From positions 124,001 to 188,000 of the forward strand of contig NZ_JAJSBI010000015.1 of the NCBI RefSeq assembly GCF_021261325.1: 64,000 nt of DNA, in the 5' to 3' direction. Within the stretch, counting starts at the first letter, position 1, and the number at the start of each line of letters is the position of its first letter. The translations under genes and the position numbers were made by a program. Positions 1 to 8,297 of the stretch are shown here, piece after piece. The notes under the pieces were generated by a model. It made no database searches, was not told where the DNA came from, and worked only from the letters and a program-made list of their open reading frames with translations. Source of the DNA: Streptomyces guryensis (GTDB lineage Bacteria; Actinomycetota; Actinomycetes; Streptomycetales; Streptomycetaceae).

Positions 1-42
1 GGGCTTGCCGGGCTTGCCGGGCCCACGGGAGGTGTCGCTCAC
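1..42 (-). CDS. rsmB: Start of a 16S rRNA (cytosine-5) methyltransferase gene, cut by the window edge
   Basis: Only the first 14 codons are inside the window. They start with GTG at base 42 and read VSDTSRGPGKPGKP, a Gly/Pro/Lys-rich, probably disordered leader. GGAG lies about 12 bases upstream of the start. No catalytic part is visible, so the identity rests on position. In Streptomyces the gene directly downstream of fmt is the Sun/RsmB methyltransferase, whose N-terminus is basic and proline-rich. The start lies 64 bases after the fmt stop on the same strand, so the two genes are probably co-transcribed. Confidence 0.5.
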   Translation of the reverse strand, partial: MSDTSRGPGKPGKP

Positions 43-106
43 GAAAAAGGTGCTCCGGAAGTTTGGTCGGGATACGCACCAAGGGTACGTCCCGCTCGTC
101 CCCCCG

Positions 107-1039
107 CTACCCGCCGAGCGTCTCCCCGTCCGCGATCCGCACCCCGCGGGCCCAGTCGGCCGCCCGCATCGGCTTCTTGCCCTGGGCCTGCACCCACAGG
201 AGCTCGACGGCATGCGAACCGGTGCCGACGTGGACGGTGTTCTTGCCGACGGACAGCTGCGCCGGTGCGAGGTCGGCCCGGTCCGGCGCGGGCGTGACCT
301 GGATGAGCTTGAGCCGCTCGCCGCGGAAGGTCGTCCAGGCGCCGGGCGCGGGGGTGCAGCCGCGCACCACCCGGTCGACGCGCAGCGCCGGGGTGGCCCA
401 GTCGACCTGGGCGTCCTCGACGGTGATCTTCGGGGCGAGGGTGATGCCCTCGTTCGGCTGCGGTACGGCCTTCAGCGTGCCGTCCTCGATGCCGTCCATG
501 GTCGCGGCGAGCAGCCCGGCACCGGCGAAGGCGAGCCGGGTCAGCAGGTCGCCACTGGTGTCGGTGTGCCGGATCGCCTCGGTGACGGTGCCGTAGACGG
601 GCCCGGAGTCGAGCCCCTCCTCGATGAGGAAGGTGGAGGCGCCCGTGATCTCGTCGCCCGCCATGATGGAGTGCTGCACCGGCGCCGCCCCCCGCCACGC
701 GGGCAGCAGCGAGAAATGCAGGTTGACCCAGCCGTGGGCGGGGACGTCGAGCGCGACGCGAGGCAGCAGCGCCCCGTAGGCGACGACGGGGCAGCAGTCG
801 GGCCCGATCTCCCGCAGCCGCTCCAGGAACTCCGGGTCCCGCGGCTTGAGGGGCCTCAGCACCTCGATCCCGGCCTCCTCCGCCCGCTGCGCCACGGGCG
901 AGGCGACCAGCCTGCGCCCCCGCCCGGCCGGCGCGTCCGGCCGTGTGACGACGGCGGCCACCTCGTGCCGCCCGGAGGCGATGAGAGCGTCCAGAGCGGG
1001 AACGGCGACCTCGGGGGTACCGGCGAAGACGAGCTTCAT
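107..1039 (-). CDS. fmt: Methionyl-tRNA formyltransferase
   Basis: The enzyme formylates Met-tRNAfMet using 10-formyltetrahydrofolate, which makes the initiator tRNA for bacterial translation. The 310-residue protein opens with the Rossmann-type MKLVFAGTPE. It carries the formyltransferase catalytic triad: Asn106 and His108 in WVNLHFSLLPAWRG and Asp144 in IEEGLDSGP. The C-terminal half is the OB-fold tRNA-binding domain. Length matches the family. I chose the ATG at 1039 because MKLVFAG is the family N-terminus; the frame stays open to 1204, but that extension has no family resemblance. It is followed 64 bases later by the start of rsmB, the usual actinobacterial pair. Confidence 0.97.
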   Translation of the reverse strand: MKLVFAGTPEVAVPALDALIASGRHEVAAVVTRPDAPAGRGRRLVASPVAQRAEEAGIEVLRPLKPRDPEFLERLREIGPDCCPVVAYGALLPRVALDVPAHGWVNLHFSLLPAWRGAAPVQHSIMAGDEITGASTFLIEEGLDSGPVYGTVTEAIRHTDTSGDLLTRLAFAGAGLLAATMDGIEDGTLKAVPQPNEGITLAPKITVEDAQVDWATPALRVDRVVRGCTPAPGAWTTFRGERLKLIQVTPAPDRADLAPAQLSVGKNTVHVGTGSHAVELLWVQAQGKKPMRAADWARGVRIADGETLGG

Positions 1040-1329
1040 GGGTGGGCGGGGCCTCTCGGACGGGGCTGTTGTGGCAACGCACAAGTCTATGACCACGCCC
1101 GGAAAGCTCGCGGCCCGCGTCCGCAACGCTCCGCCACCGCAGCCGCGGAGCCTTTGAAGGACGCAGCCCGAGGCGCAAAGCCGTCCGACGGGGGGCGTAC
1201 GCATATGCCCCTACGCCCCCCGACCGTGACCCCCGAAGCAAAAACACGTTGGTCAAGAAAGAGTTGACCACAACGGGCCGCAATCGCGCGGCCCGGATCC
1301 TTTTCAACGCCGGTTCGAGAGGCTTGTTC

Positions 1330-1872
1330 ATGGCCGACCACGCAACCCACGACGCCCAGGCTCGGGCCAGCCTGCACTTGCTGGTGCGGGACATCGAGCG
1401 GGTCCGCCGGCAGGTGGACGCACTGCGCACGCTCACCGCGCAGTTGGGCAATGTCTACCGCCCGCGCCGCTCCGGCCCCTCCACGGGCTTCGTCGTGTAC
1501 GGACGCGCTCCCGCCCCGACGGTCCGTCTCGCGCAGGAGCTGCGGGACAGTGTCGAGACCCTGGTGACGGCCGCGGTCGATTTCGACCGCTCCCTCGGCT
1601 TCTCGTGGGACGCGGTGGGTTCCGCCCTCGGGGTCACCAAGCAGGCGGTCCACCGCCGTTACGGCGCCCGTCGCGCCGCGGCCCAGGCGGCCGCCGAGAC
1701 CGAGCGGGCCACCGAACCGGCGGCCTCCCGGACGGTCAGCGTGGGCACCGGCATCCCGACGGTGCCGACGGTCCCTGCCGCGCGCTCCATGCCGACCCAG
1801 CCGACGGCCGGCAGCCCTTCCCTCCGCGACGAGGCCAGGCCCACGGCCTTCCCCGGCCCCCGCAACGGCTGA
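1330..1872 (+). CDS. Small helix-turn-helix protein of unknown target
   Basis: This 180-residue soluble protein is transcribed away from fmt. Residues 10-40 are helical (DIERVRRQVDALRTLTAQLG). Residues about 85-115 (SLGFSWDAVGSALGVTKQAVHRRYG) look like a sigma-like or Tra5-like helix-turn-helix, with the recognition helix around VTKQAVHRRY. The tail after about residue 120 is Ala/Thr/Pro-rich and probably disordered. The ATG at 1330 is chosen because GAGAGGC sits about 10 bases upstream; the frame is open back to 1249 without similar support. Homologues sit next to fmt/priA in streptomycetes. DNA binding is inferred from the motif only; no target is known to me. Confidence 0.75.
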   Translation: MADHATHDAQARASLHLLVRDIERVRRQVDALRTLTAQLGNVYRPRRSGPSTGFVVYGRAPAPTVRLAQELRDSVETLVTAAVDFDRSLGFSWDAVGSALGVTKQAVHRRYGARRAAAQAAAETERATEPAASRTVSVGTGIPTVPTVPAARSMPTQPTAGSPSLRDEARPTAFPGPRNG

Positions 1873-1906
1873 GCCACCTCTCTCCCTGCCCTCCCGGCCG
1901 GTCCCG

Positions 1907-2050
1907 GGAGGGCAGACGCACGTCCGGGAGCGCCTTTTCGGCAAAGCAACCACCCCAACCCGACTCCGGCCGGCCCCCGGAGGACAGACGCACATCCCAA
2001 AGCGCCCCCTCGGCAAAGCAACCACCCCAACCCGACTCCGGCAGCCTCGC
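1907..2050. repeat. Two tandem copies of a 72-bp unit
   Basis: Copy one is 1907-1978 and copy two is 1979-2050. Both begin GGAGG(G/A)CAGACGCAC. Their second halves share a stretch of about 30 identical bases starting CGGCAAAGCAACC. Differences cluster in the first 35 bases. The pair fills most of the 193-bp gap between the convergent helix-turn-helix gene and priA. The period is a multiple of three, but no coding frame with a start and ribosome binding site uses it. Confidence 0.85.
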
Positions 2051-2065
2051 CGCCCCCCGACCCGC

Positions 2066-4219
2066 TCACCCGATATCAGGCGGATCGATCCGCACCCGAA
2101 CCAATGCCTCTGCGGCCCCCCTCGCCATCCGTGCAGCCTGCGCAGCCTTCAGTGCCGAGGCCAGCGCCGCCCCGCGCCCCGGTGGGACCCGAACGAGTGC
2201 CCGCTCCCAGTGCTCCCCGGGTGGAGGCGCCCCCGTCCGCCGCGGCCGCCCGGCTGCCGTGACCGGCAGCGGCACGGGGCCCAGCACCTCGGCCTCCCGC
2301 GGCAGTTCGGCCGTTCGCAGGAACTCGGCGACCGCTTCCCCGTCCCCGGACAGGGCCGCCATCCGTGACACCGGCGGAAAGCCCAGCTCGGCCCGCTCGG
2401 CGAGCTCCCGCACCGCATGGCCGACGGGATCCCAGCGCACCAGCGCCTGCACGGGCCGCAGGGTCGGCTCGGCGACGACGACCACGGTGCCGCCGGCACT
2501 CTGCGGCCGGACGAGCGCGGCGGCCGCAATCCACCGTCGCAGCGCGTCCTCACCAGCGCGCAGATCGGGCCGCCCCAGCATGGCCCAGCCGTCCAGCAGC
2601 AGCGCCGCCGCGTAACCGCCCTCGGCGACGGGCTCGGCCCCCGGTGTGCTCACGACCAGCGCGGGCGCACCCGGCACGGTGTCCAGCACATGCTCACGCC
2701 CGGAGGTCCGCACCGGAACGGCGGGAAACGCCCGCCCCAGTTCCTCGGCGGTCCGCCGCGCCCCCACGACCTGGGCCCGCAGCCGGAACCCGCCGCACTC
2801 CGGGCAGTGCCAGCCGCCCTCGTCCCGCCCGCACCACCCGCACCGCAGTGCGGCCCCCGCTTCCTGTCCTTCCAACGGCCCGGAGCAGTGCCGACAACGC
2901 GCCGGCGCCCGGCAGTTGGCGCACGCCATGCGGGGGACGTAACCCCGCCGGGGCACCTGCACGAGCACCGGGCCCTGTCGCAGCCCCTCCCGCACGGCCT
3001 GCCAGGCGAGGGTCGGCAGCCGCGCGGCCCGCGCCGCCTCGTCCCTCGCGAGGTCCATGTCTCCCACGGTCCGCACCAGTGGCGCAGCCCCCCGCACCTG
3101 CTCCCGCCCGGCGACGATCGGCCCGGCCCAACCGCTCTCGACCAGCTGGGCCGCCTCGACGGTGCAGCTCCAACCACCCAGCAGAAACCCGCACTTGTCC
3201 AGGGCGGCCCGCAGCAGCAGCACTTCCCTCGCATGCGGCTGGGGCGCGTGCTGCTCGCTGTGGCTGTCGTCCCCGTCGTCCCAGATGGCGACCAGGCCGA
3301 GATCCTGGACCGGGGCGAACATGGCGGCCCGGGTCCCTATGACGGCCCGGACGGCTCCTCGCCGCACTGCCAGCCACTCCCGGTACCTCTTCTCGGGACC
3401 GGCGTCGGCGGTGAGCACCGCATGCCGCCCCTCCCCCAGCAACGCGGTCAGCGCGGCGTCGAGCCGGGCGACCGCCCGCCCGTCGGGCAGCACCACGAGC
3501 GCACCGCGCCCGGAGACCAATGTCGCCGCCACGGCCCGCGCCAGCCCGTCGCTCCACTCGGACCCAGGCAGCGCGTTCCACACCGCACGCGGCGCACTCC
3601 CCGACGCGAGCGATTCCAGAAACGCGGCCCCCCGCTCGTACCGCGCCCAGGGCCCCGCCTCCGGCATCGCCGGCGGCGGCAGCGGCTCGGGCGAGGGTCG
3701 CTGCTCGGCCCGCGCACTGCGCGGCGGCACGGCGAGCTGGAGCACGTCGGCCAGACTCCCCGCGTAACGGTCGGCGACGGCCCGGGACAGCCCCAGCAAC
3801 TCCTCGCTCAACACCCGCTCGGGCGACACGACCTGGGCCAGCGCGGCAAGCGGCCCGGAGTAGTCCGACTCGGCGAGCCTCTCGACGAGAAACCCGTCGA
3901 TCAGACCGCCGCCCTCGCGCCGCCCTTCCCGCACTCGATGCCGCCCGGCCCCGAACCGCACCCGCACCCGCACCCCGGGCTGAGCATCCGCATCGAGCTC
4001 CTCCGGCACCGCATAGTCGAAGTAGCGGTCGAGATGCAGCACACCCTTGTCGACCAGCACCCGCGCGACCGGCAGCTCCTTGGCCAGCGCGGCCCCACGC
4101 CAGGTCCGCGGCTTGGCCCTGGGCACCTCGGCCTTGCGCACGCTCTCCCTGATGAGCGCAAGCTGCTCGGGCGGCACACCCTCCGCCCCGCCGCCCGTCC
4201 GCCCGTTCTCGCTGCTCAC
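2066..4219 (-). CDS. priA: PriA-like primosomal protein (helicase motifs degenerate)
   Basis: This 717-residue protein is homologous to the replication-restart factor PriA. It starts at GTG 4219 (VSSENGRTGG). A longer open frame to 4459 is rejected because it runs backwards through an IS30 fragment. The N-terminal 3'-DNA-binding domain (about 50-165) is present. So is the zinc-binding insert, with eight cysteines at 433, 436, 442, 445, 460, 463, 472 and 475. The Walker A site is missing: the matching stretch at 217-228 reads LPGSEWSDGLAR. The DEAH box is replaced by WDDGDDSH at 313-320. Actinobacterial PriA proteins are known to lack recognisable helicase motifs, so this is probably a structural loader and not an ATP-driven helicase. 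It lies downstream of metK, separated by the IS remnant. Confidence 0.92.
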   Translation of the reverse strand: MSSENGRTGGGAEGVPPEQLALIRESVRKAEVPRAKPRTWRGAALAKELPVARVLVDKGVLHLDRYFDYAVPEELDADAQPGVRVRVRFGAGRHRVREGRREGGGLIDGFLVERLAESDYSGPLAALAQVVSPERVLSEELLGLSRAVADRYAGSLADVLQLAVPPRSARAEQRPSPEPLPPPAMPEAGPWARYERGAAFLESLASGSAPRAVWNALPGSEWSDGLARAVAATLVSGRGALVVLPDGRAVARLDAALTALLGEGRHAVLTADAGPEKRYREWLAVRRGAVRAVIGTRAAMFAPVQDLGLVAIWDDGDDSHSEQHAPQPHAREVLLLRAALDKCGFLLGGWSCTVEAAQLVESGWAGPIVAGREQVRGAAPLVRTVGDMDLARDEAARAARLPTLAWQAVREGLRQGPVLVQVPRRGYVPRMACANCRAPARCRHCSGPLEGQEAGAALRCGWCGRDEGGWHCPECGGFRLRAQVVGARRTAEELGRAFPAVPVRTSGREHVLDTVPGAPALVVSTPGAEPVAEGGYAAALLLDGWAMLGRPDLRAGEDALRRWIAAAALVRPQSAGGTVVVVAEPTLRPVQALVRWDPVGHAVRELAERAELGFPPVSRMAALSGDGEAVAEFLRTAELPREAEVLGPVPLPVTAAGRPRRTGAPPPGEHWERALVRVPPGRGAALASALKAAQAARMARGAAEALVRVRIDPPDIG

Positions 4220-4291
4220 GCTTGCATTCTTACCAAACGCCACTGACAACCGACGCGCCCGAGATCGGTCCGGCCGGGGATCGCGGCTGCC

Positions 4292-4520
4292 GTGCTGAAC
4301 CCACCGGTCCGGCGGCGGGCCCGTCGCGCCCGGAACGCGCATCCCAAGGGCACCGACCTCGCCGTCCACACCCGCGACCACCTGGACGCCGTCGCCGGCG
4401 GACTCAACGGGCGCCCACGCAAAACGCTCGGCTGGGAAACCCCAGCCGAGCGCCTGCACAAACCGCTCGCGGCCTGATCAACACGACCATGTGTTGCGAC
4501 GACCCCTGGAAAACACCCGC
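4292..4520 (+). pseudogene. 3' remnant of an IS30-family transposase gene
   Basis: From about 4340 to the TGA at 4475-4477 the plus strand encodes HPKGTDLAVHTRDHLDAVA followed by NGRPRKTLGWETPAERL. This is the characteristic C-terminal end of IS30-type transposases (RPRKTLGW...PAE). Nothing upstream encodes the DDE catalytic core or the helix-turn-helix, so only about 45 C-terminal residues survive. The stretch after the stop (to about 4520) includes TGTTGCGACGACCCCTGGAA, which looks like the distal element end. The fragment lies between metK and priA, opposite to both, and fills most of the 335-bp gap. The family call is from memory of IS30 sequences. Confidence 0.75.
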
Positions 4521-4554
4521 AAAGGAGCCGGGCCTCGGCGAAGAACCGCAGAGC

Positions 4555-5763
4555 CTACAGCCCCGCCGCCTTCCGCAGCGCGTCCACGCGGTCCGTCTTC
4601 TCCCAGGTGAACTCGGGCAGCTCGCGGCCGAAGTGGCCGTAGGCGGCCGTCTGGGCGTAGATCGGGCGCAGCAGGTCGAGGTCGCGGATGATCGCGGCCG
4701 GGCGGAGGTCGAAGACCTCGTCGATGGCCTTCTCGATCTTCTCGGTGTCGACCTTGGCGGTGCCGAAGGTCTCGACGAACAGGCCGACGGGCTCGGCCTT
4801 GCCGATGGCGTACGCGACCTGGACCTCGCAGCGGGTGGCCAGGCCGGCGGCGACGACGTTCTTCGCCACCCAGCGCATCGCGTAGGCGGCGGAGCGGTCC
4901 ACCTTGGACGGGTCCTTGCCGGAGAAGGCGCCGCCGCCGTGGCGCGCCATGCCGCCGTACGTGTCGATGATGATCTTGCGGCCGGTCAGCCCGGCGTCGC
5001 CCATGGGGCCGCCGATCTCGAAACGACCGGTCGGGTTGACCAGCAGGCGGTAGCTGTCCGTGTCCAGCTTGATGCCGTCGTCCAAAAGCGCCTTCAGCTC
5101 CGCCTCGACGACGAACTCACGGATGTCGGGGGCGAGCAGCGACTCCAGGTCGATGTCACTCGCGTGCTGCGAGGAGACGACCACGGTGTCGAGGCGGACG
5201 GCCTTGTCGCCGTCGTACTCGATGGTGACCTGCGTCTTGCCGTCCGGGCGCAGGTAGGGGATGGTGCCGTTCTTGCGGACCTCGGACAGCCGCTTCGACA
5301 GGCGGTGCGCCAGGAAGATCGGCAGCGGCATGAGGGTGGGCGTCTCGTCGGTCGCGTAACCGAACATCAGGCCCTGGTCGCCGGCGCCCTGCCGGTCCAG
5401 CTCGTCCTCGTCGCCCTCGACCCGGGTCTCGTACGCCGTGTCGACACCCTGCGCGATGTCCGGGGACTGCGCGCCGATGGACACCGAGACGCCGCAGGAG
5501 GCGCCGTCGAAGCCCTTCTTCGAGGAGTCGTAGCCGATCTCGAGGATCTTGCCGCGGACGAGGGTCGCGATGTCCGCGTAGGTCTTGGTGGTGACTTCAC
5601 CGGCCACGTGCACCAGGCCGGTGGTGATCAGCGTCTCGACGGCGACCCGGGAGGTCGGGTCCTCGCGCAGAAGCGCGTCGAGAATGGTGTCGCTGATCTG
5701 GTCAGCGATCTTGTCGGGGTGACCCTCGGTCACGGACTCCGAGGTGAACAGGCGACGGGACAC
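4555..5763 (-). CDS. metK: S-adenosylmethionine synthetase
   Basis: The enzyme makes S-adenosylmethionine from methionine and ATP. The 402-residue protein starts at GTG 5763 (SRRLFTSESVTEGHPDKI) with GGGAGC about 7 bases upstream. Family signatures are present: the N-terminal GHPDK, GAGDQG(L)MFGYA around residue 125, and GGGAFSGKDPSKVDRS (about 275-290), the P-loop-like phosphate site. Length is typical. It lies downstream of coaBC with a 240-bp spacer. TAAACT (minus strand, 5850-5845) in the spacer could be a -10 box, but no good -35 partner was found. No SAM riboswitch fold was recognised. Confidence 0.98.
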   Translation of the reverse strand: MSRRLFTSESVTEGHPDKIADQISDTILDALLREDPTSRVAVETLITTGLVHVAGEVTTKTYADIATLVRGKILEIGYDSSKKGFDGASCGVSVSIGAQSPDIAQGVDTAYETRVEGDEDELDRQGAGDQGLMFGYATDETPTLMPLPIFLAHRLSKRLSEVRKNGTIPYLRPDGKTQVTIEYDGDKAVRLDTVVVSSQHASDIDLESLLAPDIREFVVEAELKALLDDGIKLDTDSYRLLVNPTGRFEIGGPMGDAGLTGRKIIIDTYGGMARHGGGAFSGKDPSKVDRSAAYAMRWVAKNVVAAGLATRCEVQVAYAIGKAEPVGLFVETFGTAKVDTEKIEKAIDEVFDLRPAAIIRDLDLLRPIYAQTAAYGHFGRELPEFTWEKTDRVDALRKAAGL

Positions 5764-6003
5764 AACGCTCCCTGGGGTTGCAGCGGCTGCTGGCTGATCA
5801 TTGGCGGACGGGCCCGGAGGCTGCGCCCGGCACCGTCCGAGAACAGTTTATCGGTCGTGCTCGGCCACCCGCCTCCCTGTCTCGCCTCTCGGGAGTGCTG
5901 TGACCTGCGGCACGCGCATTCTGCCCAATACCGAGGGGCGTTGACCAGGGGGCGCCACACCCCTGTGGCAGAGGTGTGAGGGGACCGAGAAGCGAATGAA
6001 ACA

Positions 6004-7206
6004 TCAGCCGAGGCGCTCCGCCACCAGGTCCCAGACAGTTTCGGCCAGATGTTCCTTCGGACCGTGCGGTACGGGCGTCTCGGTGCCGTCGGCGCCCAGC
6101 ACCACTGCCTCGTTCTCCTCGGAGCCGAAGGTCTTGCGCTCCCCCACCTCGTTGACCACGAGCAGGTCGCAGCCTTTGCGCTCCAGCTTGGTGCGGCCGT
6201 TGGCCAGGACGTCGTCGGTCTCGGCGGCGAAGCCGACGATCACCTGACCCGGGCGGGCGCGCTCCGTCGAGATCTCCGCGAGGATGTCCGGATTCCGCAC
6301 CAGCACGATGGGGTCCGGGTCCTGGCCGTCCTTCTTCTTGATCTTTCCGGTGGCGTATGTCTCCGGCCGGAAGTCCGCGACCGCCGCGGCCATGACCACG
6401 GCGTCCGCGTCCGGGGTCGCCTTCAGCACCGCCTCGCGCAACTGCACCGCCGTCCCCACCTGGACGACGTCGACGCCCGCCGGGTCCGGCAGGCCGGTGT
6501 TCGCGGCGATCAGCGTGACGCGGGCGCCGCGCGCGGCGGCGGTACGGGCGAGAGCGTAACCCTGCTTGCCGGAGGAGCGGTTGCCGAGGAAGCGCACCGG
6601 GTCGAGGGGTTCGCGGGTGCCGCCGGCGCTGACGACGACGTGCCGGCCCTTGAGGTCGGGCTCAGTGGCGCCCCGGGACAGCACGCGGCGACAGATCGCA
6701 TGGATCTCCGCCGGATCGGGCAGGCGACCCTTGCCGGTGTCCACGCCGGTCAGACGGCCGACGGCCGGTTCGATGACGACGGCGCCGCGGCGGCGCAGCG
6801 TCGCCACGTTCTCCTGGGTGGCCGGGTGCTCCCACATCTCGGTGTGCATGGCGGGTGCGAAGACGACTGGGCAGCGGGCGGTCAGAAGCGTGTTCGTGAG
6901 CAGGTCGTCGGCCAGGCCGTGGGCGGCCTTCGCGAGGATGTCCGCGGTCGCCGGGGCGACGACGACCAGGTCGGCGTGCTGCCCGATGCGGACGTGCGGG
7001 ACCTCGTGGACCTCGTCCCAGACCTCGGTCGAGACGGGGTTGGCGGAGAGGGCGGACCAGGTGGCGGCGCCGACGAAGTGCAGCGCGGAGGCGGTGGGCA
7101 CCACGCGTACGTCATGGCCGGACTCGCTCAGCCTCCGCAGCAGCTCACAGGCCTTGTAGGCGGCGATGCCACCGCTGACCCCCAGCACGACCTTGGGCTT
7201 GTCCAC
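6004..7206 (-). CDS. coaBC: Bifunctional phosphopantothenoylcysteine synthetase/decarboxylase
   Basis: This coenzyme A enzyme joins cysteine to 4'-phosphopantothenate and decarboxylates the product. The 400-residue protein has an FMN-dependent CoaC domain (residues 1 to about 185). Visible there are GVSGGIAAYKACELL, the catalytic-region HVRIGQHAD, PATAD and the substrate lid RLTGVDTGKGRLPDP. The CoaB synthetase domain follows (about 190-400), with VVSAGGTREPLDPVR, GNRSSGKQGYALA and the KIKK(KDG) loop. GTG at 7206 (VDKPKVVLG) is preferred over the ATG at 7227 because the family starts there. It follows rpoZ after a strong hairpin and precedes metK. Confidence 0.97.
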   Translation of the reverse strand: MDKPKVVLGVSGGIAAYKACELLRRLSESGHDVRVVPTASALHFVGAATWSALSANPVSTEVWDEVHEVPHVRIGQHADLVVVAPATADILAKAAHGLADDLLTNTLLTARCPVVFAPAMHTEMWEHPATQENVATLRRRGAVVIEPAVGRLTGVDTGKGRLPDPAEIHAICRRVLSRGATEPDLKGRHVVVSAGGTREPLDPVRFLGNRSSGKQGYALARTAAARGARVTLIAANTGLPDPAGVDVVQVGTAVQLREAVLKATPDADAVVMAAAVADFRPETYATGKIKKKDGQDPDPIVLVRNPDILAEISTERARPGQVIVGFAAETDDVLANGRTKLERKGCDLLVVNEVGERKTFGSEENEAVVLGADGTETPVPHGPKEHLAETVWDLVAERLG

Positions 7207-7258
7207 CGTCTCTCCCCGGCTCGGCAACGTACGAGTGCATCAACGACTCCATCACACA

Positions 7259-7293
7259 CCACAGGCCCGACAGTCGCGCTGTCGGGCCTGTGG
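7259..7293. terminator. Perfect 15-bp hairpin between rpoZ and coaBC
   Basis: The arms CCACAGGCCCGACAG (7259-7273) and CTGTCGGGCCTGTGG (7279-7293) are perfectly complementary around a 5-base loop. There is no U-rich tail on either side, which is common for streptomycete terminators. It lies just after the rpoZ stop and could terminate or attenuate transcription entering coaBC. Confidence 0.75.
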
Positions 7294-7318
7294 AAAAGCC
7301 AACTGCAATACGAAAGTA

Positions 7319-7591
7319 CTACTGCGCCGGACCCTCGATGGCCTCGGACGTCAGCAGACCGGCGTTGATCTCGCGCAGGGCGATCGAGAGCGGCTTCTCG
7401 TGGACGTGGGTGTCGACGAGCGGACCGACGTACTCGAGGAGGCCCTCGCCGAGCTGCGAGTAGTACGCGTTGATCTGGCGGGCACGCTTGGCCGCGTAGA
7501 TCACGAGGCTGTACTTCGAGTCGGTGGCCTCGAGGAGCTCGTCGATCGGCGGGTTGATGATGCCCTCGGGCGCGGAGATGGAAGAGGACAC
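7319..7591 (-). CDS. rpoZ: RNA polymerase omega subunit
   Basis: This 90-residue protein is the small omega subunit, which helps assemble and stabilise the beta' subunit. It contains the family core NPPIDELLEATDSKYSLVIYAA, with the helix AKRARQINAY that contacts beta'. The C-terminus is longer than in E. coli omega, as in other actinobacteria. GTG at 7591 is the start. It sits between gmk (54 bases upstream) and coaBC. The gmk-rpoZ pairing is widespread in bacteria. Confidence 0.97.
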   Translation of the reverse strand: MSSSISAPEGIINPPIDELLEATDSKYSLVIYAAKRARQINAYYSQLGEGLLEYVGPLVDTHVHEKPLSIALREINAGLLTSEAIEGPAQ

Positions 7592-7644
7592 GCTCTACCT
7601 TCCGATGGATGGGAAAAGATCGGTCGTGATCACATCACTCGTGA

Positions 7645-8238
7645 TCACAGAACATCCATCAAGGCTAGCAGCTCGCGAGCCACGTCCTCGACGGAGGTGT
7701 TGACCAAGGTCATGTCGAACTCCGGCTCGGCCGCCAGCTCGATCTTGGCTGCGTCGAGACGGCGCTCGATCACCTCGGGCGGCTCGGTCCCCCGGCCGGT
7801 GAGCCTGCGCACGAGCTCCTCCCAGGAGGGCGGAGCCAGGAACACCAGCCGACCGTCCGGCATGGTCTCACGGACCTGCCGGGCACCCTGGAGGTCGATC
7901 TCCAGGAGGACCGGCACGCCGTCCTCAAGGTGCTCCAGCACGGCCGCACGCGGTGTGCCGTAGCGGTTGCCGGCGAACTCGGCCCACTCCAGCAGCTCGC
8001 CGTTGGCGATCAGCTTGTCCATCTCCTCGTCGGTGACGAAGAAGTAGTGGACTCCGTGCTTCTCGCCGGGGCGGGGCTTGCGGGTCGTCGCCGACACCGA
8101 GAGCCACACCTCGGGGTGTTCCTTGCGCATATGGGCGACGACCGTGCTCTTGCCGACCCCGGAGGGGCCGGAGAGCACGGTCAGCCGCGGACGTACGTCC
8201 GGGGGCTCGGGGGTCGTCCCCCGGAATGTTGCAGCCAT
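7645..8238 (-). CDS. gmk: Guanylate kinase
   Basis: The enzyme phosphorylates GMP to GDP with ATP. The 197-residue protein has the P-loop GPSGVGKST near residue 24. It also has the GMP-binding segment VSATTRKPRPGEKHGVHYFFV and the lid/acidic region LLEIDLQGARQVR. A roughly 15-residue N-terminal extension (MAATFRGTTPEPPDV) precedes the P-loop. ATG at 8238 is the start. It lies 59 bases after the sIHF gene and 53 bases before rpoZ, so the three are likely one transcription unit. Confidence 0.97.
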   Translation of the reverse strand: MAATFRGTTPEPPDVRPRLTVLSGPSGVGKSTVVAHMRKEHPEVWLSVSATTRKPRPGEKHGVHYFFVTDEEMDKLIANGELLEWAEFAGNRYGTPRAAVLEHLEDGVPVLLEIDLQGARQVRETMPDGRLVFLAPPSWEELVRRLTGRGTEPPEVIERRLDAAKIELAAEPEFDMTLVNTSVEDVARELLALMDVL

Positions 8239-8297
8239 GCAGCGATTATTCCAGCAATCCCGGAGTGCCCGGGACTCCCGGTCCGCAGTACCCGGAC

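Noticed and set aside
1040..1204. Longer fmt start at 1204
   Set aside because: The added 55 residues are Arg/Gly-rich without family similarity, while MKLVFAGTPE at 1039 is the conserved N-terminus.
4220..4459. 80-codon N-terminal extension of priA
   Set aside because: The extension is the reverse complement of the IS30 transposase remnant and has no PriA similarity; GTG at 4219 gives the family length.
4222..5979. 585-codon plus-strand frame across metK
   Set aside because: It runs antisense through metK, which is fully conserved; the frame has no recognisable domain.
5764..6003. SAM riboswitch upstream of metK
   Set aside because: The SAM-I/SAM-II/SAM-IV conserved core was not recognised by eye; only a weak possible -10 box was seen.
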